Assembly: GCA_029339505.1 (NCBI GenBank)
Contig: JAQISU010000163.1
Span: forward strand, 1,488,001 to 1,552,000
Reading direction: 5' to 3'
Source: Unio delphinus
Lineage: Eukaryota; Mollusca; Bivalvia; Unionida; Unionidae
Length of the DNA: 64,000 nucleotides
Of the stretch, positions 49,015-59,157 are shown piece after piece; the stretch's first letter is position 1, and each line of letters starts with the position of its first letter. The translations under genes and the position numbers were made by a program. Under the pieces are notes generated by a model. It worked only from the letters and a program-made list of their open reading frames with translations. It searched no databases and was not told the DNA's origin.

Positions 49015-52000
49015 TTTGAATGTCAGATTTGCATCTTTTTGATAATTTATCTTAATTATTTCATTTTAATCTTGTTTGTCTAGATTTTCTGATTTTTTTT
49101 AAAATTGGAAGATGTGTGATTTAATAATTTCATTTTAATATTATCAGTCTATCATAAACATTTTATAAATGATAAAGTGTCAAACATTGCACTGATATGT
49201 TAAATTGATCAAGGAAAAAAATAATTTCTTATTGTAGTAGAGATGAAAAATATTTTGTAATTACTTTTGTCTGCTAAGAATATGGGAAAATGAAGACCAT
49301 GCTTTCTTGGCATTTACTGTAATCCACTAAAAATCTGGCATAAACTAATTTCTATATTCCAAATACAGACTCTTGTCCTGTCTTTAACCTCATAGAGTGT
49401 ATAGCTTTGTAGGGAGTTGATATACCAAAGTTGCACAGTGCAGTGCACTATAAATATAACATGTTACCTATTTGACGCGATACACATAGGCATGCTATTA
49501 CCTATTACAGCAATGTAGTACATGTTATGTTCAATTTGAACCATTTTACATTTTTGGTACACATCTGTTGTGTGTAGAAAGATTTGAGAGTAATGTTCGA
49601 TCATTATAGTTGTATAATGATTTTTCATGTAATAGTTTTTATGTGCTTTAAAATCTAGAGAAAGCTTTTTCACATCAAGCCATTGAAGCTGTGTGACCAA
49701 CCATAGCTGCCATATTTCATACTTGAAATTTATATCTACATTACTAAATCCCCCTTTATTTGATAAAATATAAAAACACACTAATATATATATCAACATC
49801 AGATCCTTCACCTATGTTATTATTGCTTTGACTGTCTTGATTTTAATCATGCAAACTCCAGAAAGTACTGAATGAAACTGCAGTCTCCATTTTGGTGAGT
49901 GGAAAACCCGACATAGTTACTTTAAATAGCAAGATTAGGACTAGTGCTTAAACAATGATCACATGATCTGACATAATACTCATTCATATTACTGAATGTA
50001 GTATCTAATAGGGTTTTTCCCTGAAGGTGGCACAACGAAAACCAGCTCAAAATGGTGATATTTACAGGGGGCATCCAAACGCGCATTAATGAGAATGGTT
50101 TAGCAGTGTCAAAACATATTCCATGTGAATTAGGTAGAGCAGTTCAGAGGTGCTTACATGAGATTAGGTGTAGAAGCATCAAATGAGGTAAAGAGTTAAA
50201 GAAAGTAAGTAGATTGCAAAGTTAGGATGTGCTTGATGTTTCCATGCTTGAGGTGTGATGCGATTATATATGACTTCATGTTATCACATGACATACAAAA
50301 TGATGATTTCAAAATGTCTTTATAAACCTTAATGAATTGTTTGTGGAAAACAAATCCAATCTCCATTATACTTTTAATTAACACAATCTCTCAAATTACA
50401 TTTAGGTGCACATGTTCACCTTTAAATTGCTTACTTTATGTCATATTATGATAGTTCAGTTCTAAAGCTTTTGTTAGACGATTACAACGCACTTCAAGGG
50501 CAAGTATTTAATATTGTCACTTGCTGGATATAAAACAAACTTGTGCAAAAATACTTGTGAACGTTCATTTTTACATTTAGTATTTGTAAACAATGCTACC
50601 AAGTCGACGAAGAATTGGGTATAATGAATTTGCTTTAGCACATGTACACTTTTACCGTGTGTACTGTATTAGCATACATTTTCAGTCATAAGATTTAATT
50701 TGCTAGTTTTGATCAAAATCGTTCTATGCACACTTCATTATAAAATGTCTTGATACTGGGATTCAGTTGAGATTTGGGATTTTGTGGGAGTAATGTTGGG
50801 ATTTTCAGGCTGAAAAATTCAGATCTAATGTTACATGATCAAACTTTGTCATGATTTAAATATGAGGCTGGTTATTCCTATTTTTATTACTTTGTTTCGA
50901 TTTAAATTGTTAGTGTGATATAATGCTGTAGAGTACAAAACCTAACACTGAAATAATCTAATGATGTGATATCAGTAATAATGTACCATACTGTATTTAA
51001 ATTCTGTATTGAACATGTTGATTGGAATGTATTTTCCTTGTGAAATCCTGGCATTGCCCAATCTACATGTGATGTAGACTCTGGTTACCAATTAGCACTT
51101 ATCTTAATTAGCCATTAGCTACGTATGTTAATTGCTAAGATTACATTACCCTGTACAAAGTATGCATATGGATAGGGTACAGATCAAACTAAACTTCTAT
51201 TAAGTTCCTGATTTTTTGGGCAATTTCAATTCTGAAACCACAAGTATAACCAATTGTAGATTTATTTAAGGTGTTGCTTTGCCAAATCTGCCAACTAGGG
51301 TTACCATGCATCACTCATCTCTCTGATCATACCATGTTCAGTTTTGGACACATGTAATCCACATTTTAGTAATGTATTGATGGCTGTTGATTCAAAAACT
51401 TCAGATATGTGTGTATGTATCTGCATAATGTCATACAAGAAATGTGTTGAATATTAGCATGTTTAATTATTGGAATGAAATGTCCTATCTTACAGAGTTT
51501 ACAATATGACTTCATATAGGAATAGGACTGCATATTTATTGAATCTGTATTCAAAAATTAATTAGTCTGTTCCAGTTTTAAACAGCTCTCCATTTATGAG
51601 CTAAATTAACTGGTAGATAAAGAATGGTAAAGAAAGACTTACTTGCATCAGTTGCTTCATCGGTCTCTCTTGCTCTACTATTATTTTCCATTATCTTCAA
51701 ATATGGATAAAGTCAGTATGACAGTTGTTTAATCAGACTTCTTTTTATACATGACTTTTCCATACCTAATCTCCATAGTGAATCTTCCCACTGGACAACA
51801 GCCCTAACAGAATAAAATTTCTCATGGTTATGGATAACTTCATAATCCAGTACAGAATCTCATTGGGATATTAAACAAATGTTCAAAACCACAGCAGCTG
51901 GTGTGTGTGTGATATGGATATGTAATGTGGCTTTATAAAAAAAAAAAAAGTCATATCACTATGATGTCTGCAGTGTGGTTGTTTATATTGATGTCTAGCA

Positions 52001-52531
52001 CTGGGGCATGATGTTCCACCTAGTCACTTTATCCTGACACTAGGACAACAAGTGCTAACACTAACCTCTTAATGTTAAATGCCAAGCGATGCAGCTGTTA
52101 GTACCACCCCATGTACCTCCTTCTTGCACAAAAATGCAAAACATTTACTGACAGTCATGTTCGGTAATCCATGGTATCACCCCCTTGTACCTCCTTGCAC
52201 AAAAATAAAAACTGTTATAGACAGTCGTGTGCTGTAACTCATGGTGTCACCCATAATACCTCCTTCCTGCACCAAAATTGAACATTTTATAGGCAGTAAT
52301 TTTCGTGTTTGATGGTGTCAGCCAGTGCGGTCCGCAACTACTCGTGACGCCACTGCGATTTACTGTAATAACTAATTTAAAAATAAACCTTGCTAAAATC
52401 AACACTATCAGTTTAACAAGATAAACGGGTGGGATTTCCGGATTCACAGCAGAACACTATTGACGACGATATAAATACAAAGTTTAATTATGAATGACGT
52501 GCGTACATATTTAATCCAAATATTGGATTCA
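49015..52531. other. Downstream of the MFS gene: 3' UTR and non-genic sequence
   Basis: AT-rich sequence following the stop at 49012-49014; the polyadenylation site is not certain. No gene is recognised. A SINE copy is at 51950-52115. At 52115-52310 a unit of about 70 bp is repeated three times ('cctccttcttgcac', 'acagtc.tgt', 'tcatggtgtcaccc'). From about 52250 base composition and content change to retroelement sequence. Confidence 0.45.
51950..52115 (-). mobile_element. SINE family 2, truncated copy
   Basis: Carries the tail-proximal body (words 'actatgatgtctgcagtg', 'gatgtctagcactggggcat', 'ctaacactaacctcttaatg') but stops at 'gttagtacca', before the tRNA-like head. An A run (51940-51950) lies on the left, on the plus strand. 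Confidence 0.7.
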
Positions 52532-52837
52532 TTAGCGGACGAACTGGGTGAATGTCTCGTCTCTTTCGTGTTTGCTATACTTAAACTTCTTGCGAAACCC
52601 TTGCTCGGTTAGCTCGTATTTCTTTAGAAGTGCGTCTTTCAACGTGAGGTAATTCATCGAATCGGTCGCGGATAAACGCGAATACAAGTCTAATGTTTTA
52701 CCCTTCCATAACGCGTTGTTAAGATGAAGTAACGAATCTTCTTTGTTCCATTTGTGTTCAACGGCATACCTTTTAGACCTGTTCAGGTAACTATCCATGT
52801 TATCTTTGTCGTCTTCAAGTAGGGCAACTTTCTCCAC
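52532..52837 (-). pseudogene. Gag fragment of a Ty3/gypsy-type retroelement
   Basis: 101 codons reading left: DDKDNMDSYLNRSKRYAVEH, then WNKEDSLLHLNNALWKGKTLD, LKDALLKKYELTEQGFRKKF and ERDETFTQFV. These are the conserved words of the SCAN-like capsid part of gag in Ty3/gypsy elements. The frame ends at VR just before 52532, where the match should go on, so it is cut. It lies head-to-head with a second, more decayed gag copy starting at about 52960 on the plus strand. Confidence 0.75.
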
Positions 52838-52959
52838 TCTATTTAGGGAAAAACAGGTACGGTTAGAAGGAGAAGAATATCAATGAAATTCTGACTTATT
52901 GCAAATTAAAAGGGAGGGGGGTACATAATTTTAAATTGAGATGTAAAAGTTTCCCATTT

Positions 52960-54605
52960 GAAGATGACAAAGATAACATGGACAGTTATCTAAACAGGTT
53001 CGAATGATATGTCACTGTACAATAACGGAAAAAGGATTGGTCACTTCATCTTAGCGCGTTATTAAAGGGTAAAGCATTAGACGTTTATACGCGACCGATT
53101 TGCTGAGTTACCTCGCGTTGAAAGACGCACTTCAGAAGAAACACGAGCAAACTGATCAAGGGTTTCGCGAGACGTTTAAGAAAAGCAAACTCGAGAGAGG
53201 CTAGACATTCACCCAATTCGCCAGTAGTACGTGCAATTTTTGCAGAGCGATGAGTGGAATGTGGTCAAGTCGTCATTGATGGTCTTATCGATTTCTTGCT
53301 TCGGGACCAGCTATTGACAACTTATGACAAGGAGTTTTATTTGTTCTTGAGAGTCATTCGCAAATATATATGACATCGGCACATCTCGCGAGACAACAAA
53401 GGTGGAAATCGGGTCAAGGACCAAATCCCCCAGGGAACCTGAAGAGCCTGGAAAGGATTAACAGAATAGATAAAAGGACAAGGAATATTTCACTTGCAAG
53501 AAGTGGGGTCATATCTAAACAGAAGGGACCAGTCCAAAGAGTCGTGATGGCCATTGAAGGCAGACGGTCGGTAGATCGAAATCTCGATGTTTCGCAGCAG
53601 GATGCAGTATACGAGCCAGTGGCGCGTGCCGAGATCGGTCGCGATTCATTCCAATCGATGGGCACGTGTATTTTCCCCGAGGCAAGGGTACCGACGGCAA
53701 ATGGCACGTCAATAGACAGGAAGTGATCGTTTTATGAAACACAGGGAGCACTACTGTAATCGTGAAACGAAGCCTAGTCTACGATGAGCAATTGATTAGG
53801 TTTAAATCGCAATGTATGCTTCTAGACAACAATCGACCACGTTCCTGTCGCAGGGATAGTTAGTCTATGGTAATTCCGAGCTATAAACTTGCGATTGGCA
53901 ATGTACAAGGATCTAGACTCCAACCATGTCTGACTTCGAATTCCTGATCATACAAACAGTGCAACTTGGGCTCAGGTAAAGGAAGATATATAAAAAAAAC
54001 CTTTACGCAAAGTAAAAGTACCGGAAGCCATTACTGATATCTCTCGCGAAGAATTTCTGAACGAGCAAGATTGTGACGCGTCTCCAAGTACAACCGCATA
54101 TAAAGAATTATCGGGTACCATGAGAACATCTAAGAACTGGGGTTCCTCTAAATTCCTTACTCGAAAAGGTATAGTGTACAGAGAATACTCTACGCTTGAT
54201 ATGACGTTCGTGCAACTAGTGCTCGAGTACGGGAGGCCATCTGAGTACGAATAATACAACGGTTAAGGTTTTAAACGAATTGGCCTGGTGTTAACAGCGA
54301 AGTAGCTCGGTTCTGTCGCTCGTGCGATGTTTGCCAGAAGACGGTCTCTAAGTCAAGGGTAACTAGAGTACCGTTTGGTCAGAAAGAAAGACGGGACAAA
54401 CTGCTTTTGTATTGACATTTGGTAATTGAACAAAATCACCGTGTTCGGGCAGAACCAATGCCAGACGTGGAAAATTTATTTTCAAAGTTGGCAGGTTATA
54501 AATACATTTCCAAATTATACAAAATTATCCAAGGGATATTGGAAAATACCAATCGCTGATAATGTCCGCGAGTTAACGGCATTCGCGACTACCAAAGGAT
54601 CAGCA
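52960..54605 (+). mobile_element. Decayed Ty3/gypsy retroelement with integrase region before RT (Gmr1-like order)
   Basis: In plus-strand order: a gag remnant at about 52965-53240 (EDDKDNMDSYLNRFE, LKDALQKKHEQTDQGFRETF), with stops. A gag-protease linker at 53370-53726 is followed by a protease remnant at about 53727-53800 in which the catalytic DTG has become NTG after a stop. Then comes the region that precedes an integrase zinc finger (ISREEFLNEQD at about 54035, FLTRKGIVYREYSTL at about 54155) and the finger's CC half (RFCRSCDVCQKT, about 54310-54345). Immediately after, the start of RT (LVRKKDGTNCFCIDI, about 54376-54420; LSKGYWKIPIADNVRELTAF to about 54590). The integrase core is missing, deleted between 'VTRVPF' and 'LVRKKDG'. 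RT stops at about 54600 where another repeat begins. It is non-functional. Confidence 0.75.
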
Positions 54606-54884
54606 GAGGGGGCGAATAGACCAACTTTTAGAAGCGTCAATTCGGTAAACCGAGGCTTTCTCGTAAATGCTTAATAGAAGCGTCCATTGGCAAAATAAGC
54701 AGAGTGGGCGAACAGACCAACTTTTAGAAGCGTCAATTTGGCAAACTAAGGCTTCCTCGTAAATGCTTAATAGAAGCGTCTATTTGGCACACCGAGGCTT
54801 CCTCGTAAATGCTTAATATAGGCCCATTGGAAAATCAGAATTAAAAAATGACGCCATAGTCGTTGTCGGGCCCCCGTTGCTGCT
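54602..54884. repeat. Block with degenerate inverted ends and internal 70-bp repeats
   Basis: Starts AGCAGAGGGGGCGAA and ends GGGCCCCCGTTGCTGCT, which are approximate inverted copies. Inside, 'gaccaacttttagaagcgtc' and 'cctcgtaaatgcttaatag' recur two to three times. Like the 265-bp inverted-ended block at 56522-56786, it directly precedes a 'gggttaac' and the 3' end of an ATPase gene, so it probably marks the left end of the decayed polinton-like copy. Confidence 0.5.
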
Positions 54885-54899
54885 ACCGGGTTAACTGAA

Positions 54900-55551
54900 T
54901 TAACCATAAATACGATCTAATCCAACACGATATCGTGTCCGAGGATCGTATATCGTTACAAATCCAAGTGGGGTGGCTCTGGCACCACTCAAGAAATTTT
55001 GAAATTGATTATAACCCATATCAGAACACCAAGTTTGCCAAATATTTTGGAGTGTGTGTGTATCAACTCCGTTAAACATGCACAATAAATTACAATTATC
55101 TCTGATCACCTTGTGGATCTGCGTGTACCGTTGAGTGATATATATCACGTCTGTGTTTTTATGATGCCCTCAGGAACATATTTGGGCGGGATTATTTTGT
55201 TTATCTAACATTACAGCGTCGTACACAACAAGATTGTTAACTCCGATATCTAAGTCTTCCACGGATGGCGCTTCGTCAATGTCTGAGATAAACTCGACGT
55301 TTTCGCCGGCAAATTCTGAAGCATTTTTGTTGTAATCTTTTAACACTTTATAACAATGCTGATCATCCACGCTCGGGGCAACTAAATATAATTTATCCCA
55401 TGTCATATATTTCATTATCATCGTGAGCAGCAATTGAGTTTTACCACTTCCTGACGGTCCGATGATAATCATCCTGATAGAGTTTGGAAACATAACGTGA
55501 TGTTTTACTGGTGGGTTTTTTCTTTAGCGCTGAGAAATCAATTACTTCCAT
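54900..55551 (-). pseudogene. Packaging ATPase, decayed copy 1
   Basis: Reads left from an ATG at 55551 (MEVIDFSA). A frameshift in an A-run near 55520 precedes the Walker A region (GPSGSGKTQ, about 55470-55444). Walker B is NNLVVYDAVML; its second acidic residue is Ala here, where copy 2 has Asp. A TGA at about 55167 replaces an Arg codon (copy 2 has IFSRGRHKN, copy 1 ICS-stop-GHHKN). The frame then continues in phase to a TAA at 54900-54902 (YRVGLDRIYG). It belongs to the A32/FtsK-HerA-type ATPases of polintons and related viruses, which drive DNA into capsids. One frameshift, one nonsense change and the Walker B change make this copy dead. Confidence 0.8.
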
Positions 55552-55572
55552 TAGATATTACATAATAATATT

Positions 55573-56071
55573 ATGGATCTATATTGTGTGAAATGTAAAA
55601 AGCGTACACAAACTATTGACCCAACGACCATTACCACAAAAAAATAACAGAAGCGGTTACTGGTAAGTGTGAGATATCTGGGATATAAAAAAAATAGATT
55701 TTTTAAAATAAAGTGGCTTAGATATCACCGCCGGTCTAACTAAACTTCTAGGAACCCCGTGGGCAAAGTATCCAGGTAAAAAATACCTTCCCGGATATAG
55801 TTATTGTGGACCAGGAACACGATTAGATATCAGACTTGATAGTCAGGATAATCCTATCTCGGGAGAAAATCCGATAAATGCAATTGATGAAGCGTGTCGG
55901 GTACATGATATAGCTTACCGGAGCGGTGATTTACAACAACGTCATCTCGCAGATGTGAAATTAATTCATGCGTTGAATTATATCACTCATAAATTCTTCA
56001 AAGAAAAATTGATTTCATGGTTAATAAAATCGGCGATGAAAGGTAAATTAATGATGGTTGCTGGTAATTAA
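55573..56071 (+). pseudogene. Zinc ribbon-PLA2 protein, decayed copy 1
   Basis: Starts MDLYCVKCKKRTQ, like copy 2, but meets a stop after about 23 codons and loses the frame through the ribbon region. From about 55745 the PLA2 core is readable to TAA at 56071: YCGPGTRLDIRL (calcium loop) and ACRVHDIAY (catalytic His-Asp). Even the catalytic core is conserved despite the broken front. Confidence 0.8.
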
Positions 56072-56078
56072 TAACAAC

Positions 56079-56521
56079 ATGGAATCTATTTATTATTCTC
56101 TAAGAGGATATTGGAGGGGTAAAGCAGCAATTGGTAAACTCGCAAAGGTGAAAAATACTACAGCAGCGGATTGGTTATCCAAACAGGCGATATGGCAAAT
56201 TTATCTACCACCGCCTAAACAAATTAACTACTCGCATTTTGATGTGACCATCCCTAATGAGGTTCATCAGGCTGATATACTATTTCAGCCGCATGATGGT
56301 GTTTACAAATACGCGTTAACCGTAGTTGATGTTGCAAGTCGATACAAACAAGCAGAGCCGCTAAAAACGAAATCCTCAACTGAAGTGGCTTCTGCATTTG
56401 AAAGGATTTATCGACGAGGTCCTCTGCATTGGCCAAATCTATTACAAGCTGATCCTGGCAAGGAATTTCAGGGTGCAGTGTTATCAACAATAAAGCATCA
56501 TAATACCGCGTTACGACGGGG
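56079..56521 (+). pseudogene. Integrase, truncated copy 1
   Basis: Starts MESIYYSLRGYWRG eight bases after the PLA2 stop and follows copy 2 to the residues after the second catalytic Asp (LQADPGKEFQGAVL), ending at about NTALRRG. The frame then runs into the inverted-ended block at 56522 and the third catalytic residue (Glu) and the C-terminal domain are missing. The frame's further extension to 56666 is repeat sequence, not integrase. Confidence 0.85.
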
Positions 56522-56786
56522 AGCAGCAGAGAGGGTGAACCCTACAACGTTTTTAGACAAAATTTTGATTGAATCCTTAAAACGAGCCTTCCTACGATCT
56601 CATTTTAACCAAAAAAAATGTCTCAGGGGCAAACCCTACAACGTTTTCAGACAAAAAATTGATTGAAATTTTAACGAGCCTTCCCTACGAAATCTCATTT
56701 TAACTAAAAAAAATGAAAACGGAGACTTTTACGATTTTTTAATTAATTTTGGTCGCAACTTGTTGTCATCCACCCTCTCTGCTGCT
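56522..56786. mobile_element. 265-bp segment with perfect 16-bp inverted ends
   Basis: Left end AGCAGCAGAGAGGGTG (56522-56537) is the exact reverse complement of the right end CACCCTCTCTGCTGCT (56771-56786). Inside, an 80-90-bp unit ('ccctacaacgttttt', 'cgagccttcc', 'atctcattttaac') is present twice. It cuts copy 1 of the integrase on its left and abuts 'atgggttaac' and the ATPase 3' end of copy 2 on its right. It may be a small inverted-repeat element or the terminal repeat of the right-hand polinton-like element. No clear flanking duplication is seen. Confidence 0.7.
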
Positions 56787-56813
56787 ATGGGTTAACAAAA
56801 ATAATAAATGATT

Positions 56814-57483
56814 TTAACCGAATATTTGATCCAGTCCGATACGATATCGTGTCCGAGGATCATGTAGATTTATTGTTGCGAATCCGTACGGAGTCGACTG
56901 AGCATGACTAAAGAAATCTCGAAATTGATTGAAGTCCATATCAGAGCACCATGTCTGCCAAATATTTCTAAGAGTATGAGTATCAACTCCGTTGAATACA
57001 GCAAGAATATTGCAGTTATCTCTGATGACTTTTGGAACCTGAGTGTAGTGTTGAGTGACATATCACGTCAGTGTTTTTATGCCTGCCTCTGGAAAAGATC
57101 CTAGCAGGATTTTTTTGTTTATCCAACATTATATCGTCGTATACGACTAAATTGTTAATATCTCCATCAATATCATCAATACTCGGTGCTTCATCGATAT
57201 CGGTTATAAAATCAATGGCGTTCTCACCCTTAATTTCTGATGCATTCTCGTTAAAATCCTTTAACACTTCATAACATCGTTGATCATCTACGCTAGGGGC
57301 AATTAAATACAACTTATCCCACTTCATCCATCTCATTATTAAATTGAGCAACAATTGCGTTTTACCGGATCCAGATGGCCCGATTATAATCATCCGGATA
57401 AAGTTTGGTAGCGCTGCATGATGCTTAATTGGTTCTCTTGTTTTAGTCGCCGAAAAATCAATTATATCCATATCTCTGTACAT
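56814..57483 (-). pseudogene. Packaging ATPase (A32/FtsK-HerA type), copy 2, with one frameshift
   Basis: Reads left from ATG 57483. Walker A GPSGSGKTQ is at residues 35-43 and Walker B NLVVYDDIML at about 111-120, with Asp116-Asp117 intact. The sensor-like region HKNTDVI follows. At about 57063 two bases are missing compared with copy 1, so the frame ends early at 57016. In the next frame the remainder is readable to TAA at 56814-56816 (DPRTRYRIGLDQIFG). Restoring nothing, the gene as it stands encodes 155 aa instead of about 220. In polintons and related double-jelly-roll viruses this ATPase packages genome DNA. It starts 5 bp from the divergently read PLA2 gene, so the two likely share a promoter. 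An assembly deletion cannot be excluded. Confidence 0.8.
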
Positions 57484-57488
57484 AAATT

Positions 57489-58028
57489 ATGGATCTATAT
57501 TGTGTGAAGTGTAAAACGCGTACTAGCACAAATGATGTGACGACGGTTACAACTAAAAATAACAGATCAGCACTTACTGGTAGATGTGCAACATATGGTA
57601 CAAAAAAATTTAGATTTGTTTCTACAAAATCAAAGATTTTACAATTCGAAGATGTTTTAAAAAAAAAACGAGGAGGTGATATCGCAGCCAAATTGGCAAA
57701 GCTCCCTGGAACCCCATGGGCAAAGTACCCCGGAGAAAAGCACCTTCCAGGATATAGCTACTGTGGACCGGGAACCAGACTTGATATCAGACTCAATGAT
57801 CAAAATCAGTCCCGACCCGGTGAAGAACCAATAAACGCCATTGATAAGGCCTGTCACCTTCATGATGTTGCTTATAAAAGCAGCAATCTGCAATACAGGC
57901 ATCTAGCAGATGTGAAATTAATTCATGCGTTAAATGCTATTCCTGATAAATCCTTCAAAGAAAAATTGGCTTCCTTTTTAATAAAATCGGCTATGAAAAG
58001 TAAATTGATGTTAGGTGCCGGTAATTAA
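57489..58028 (+). CDS. Zinc ribbon plus phospholipase A2 protein (179 aa)
   Basis: N-terminal CVKC at residues 5-8 and CATYGTKK at 33-40 resemble the short DUF5679-type ribbon, but the fourth ligand is Tyr36 instead of Cys. Residues 62-145 form a PLA2-like core: calcium-loop YCGPGTRLD (91-99) and the catalytic pair in ACHLHDVAY (His125-Asp126), in the short form known from parvovirus VP1. There it opens the endosomal membrane during entry. A basic, amphipathic C-terminus follows (FLIKSAMKSKLM). It is intact and lies 5 bp from the ATPase start (divergent) and 4 bp before the integrase start (same strand). A virion role is inferred from relatives, not shown. Confidence 0.8.
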   Translation: MDLYCVKCKTRTSTNDVTTVTTKNNRSALTGRCATYGTKKFRFVSTKSKILQFEDVLKKKRGGDIAAKLAKLPGTPWAKYPGEKHLPGYSYCGPGTRLDIRLNDQNQSRPGEEPINAIDKACHLHDVAYKSSNLQYRHLADVKLIHALNAIPDKSFKEKLASFLIKSAMKSKLMLGAGN

Positions 58029-58032
58029 TAAT

Positions 58033-58980
58033 ATGGAATCAATTTATTATTCCCCAAGAGAATACTGGAGGGGTAAATCAGCAGTCCATAAACTCGCTAG
58101 CGCTGTAAAAGTGAAAAAAACCACTGCGGCTAATTGGTTATCCAAACAGGCACTATGGCAAATTTATCTACCACCGCCTAAACAAATTCAATTCTCGCAT
58201 TTTGATGTGACAGTTCCTAATGAAGTTCATCAGGCTGATATATTATTTCTGCCACATGATCGTGGTTACAAATACGCTTTAACCGTAGTTGATATTGCAA
58301 GTCGATACAAAGAAGCAGAACCGTTAAAAACAAAATCAGCCACTGAAGTCGCTTCTGCATTTGAAAGGATTTATCGACGAGGTCCTCTGCACTGGCCAAA
58401 TCTATTGCAGGTTGATCCTGGCAAGGAATTTCAGGGTGCAGTGTTATCTACAATGAAACATCATAATGTCACTATCAGACGGGGGCATACTGCGCTACAT
58501 CGTGATCAGGCAATTGTAGAACGGTTTAATAAAACCCTAGCTGAGCGGTTATTTGGATATCAATACGCAAAAGAATTCATCCAAGAAAAAAGATCCCGTG
58601 ACTGGGTTAAAAGATTACCATCTGTGATTACTGCACTGAATAACGAGATTACTAGAACCATCAACATGAAACCTATCAACGCGATTAAAAAGAAGTCAAT
58701 ACCTAAAATGGAAATTCAAAAAGATTTCAAAGAACCAATTCTTGGTAGTAATGTCATTGTGAGGTACTTATACGAACCAGGAGAGCTTGAAGGGGGTAGA
58801 AAAAGGGCTACTGATCCTATTTGGAGTGTTACTGCACACAAGATATCTAGTATAACACGATCAACTGGTAGACCTCCAGTCTATAAACTGGATTCAACTG
58901 CCCCTCAGCGGGGTTTTACTCGACAACAACTACAGGTAATTCCCGAGGATACTCAATTGCCACCGCATGGTCTTAACTAG
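58033..58980 (+). CDS. Retroviral-type DDE integrase (315 aa)
   Basis: The start is the ATG at 58033 (MESIYYS), which matches the start of copy 1; the frame is open six codons further up but without ATG. The rve core shows Asp69 (HQADILFLP), Asp128 (QVDPGKEFQ) and Glu163 (AIVERFNKTLAERL), 34 residues after the second Asp, the D,D(35)E arrangement within one residue. A C-terminal SH3-like part reads DPIWSVTAHKI, then GFTRQQLQVI, as in polinton integrases. The N-terminus has no full HHCC finger. The gene is intact. It would insert the element's linear DNA into host chromosomes. It converges with the replicase (178 bp between stops). Confidence 0.9.
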   Translation: MESIYYSPREYWRGKSAVHKLASAVKVKKTTAANWLSKQALWQIYLPPPKQIQFSHFDVTVPNEVHQADILFLPHDRGYKYALTVVDIASRYKEAEPLKTKSATEVASAFERIYRRGPLHWPNLLQVDPGKEFQGAVLSTMKHHNVTIRRGHTALHRDQAIVERFNKTLAERLFGYQYAKEFIQEKRSRDWVKRLPSVITALNNEITRTINMKPINAIKKKSIPKMEIQKDFKEPILGSNVIVRYLYEPGELEGGRKRATDPIWSVTAHKISSITRSTGRPPVYKLDSTAPQRGFTRQQLQVIPEDTQLPPHGLN

Positions 58981-59157
58981 CACCGTTGCGTCTATTGCAC
59001 TCAAGACAAGTCAACATCACATTGTTTCTGACATGACCGAGATTGTTATTTTTTCTGTCTACGGTGAATTGGCGAGGATCCTTATCCGAATACTGCCAAT
59101 GCATTATACAATTGCAACTCACGCAGTGATTATTCTGTTGTTTCTTCAAAGTGATTA

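Noticed and set aside
49464..49811. 115-codon minus-strand frame downstream of the MFS gene
   Set aside because: Composition follows the AT-rich background, with no motif, signal or neighbour supporting it.
56522..56666. Continuation of integrase copy 1 to 56666
   Set aside because: These codons lie within the inverted-ended repeat block and share nothing with copy 2.
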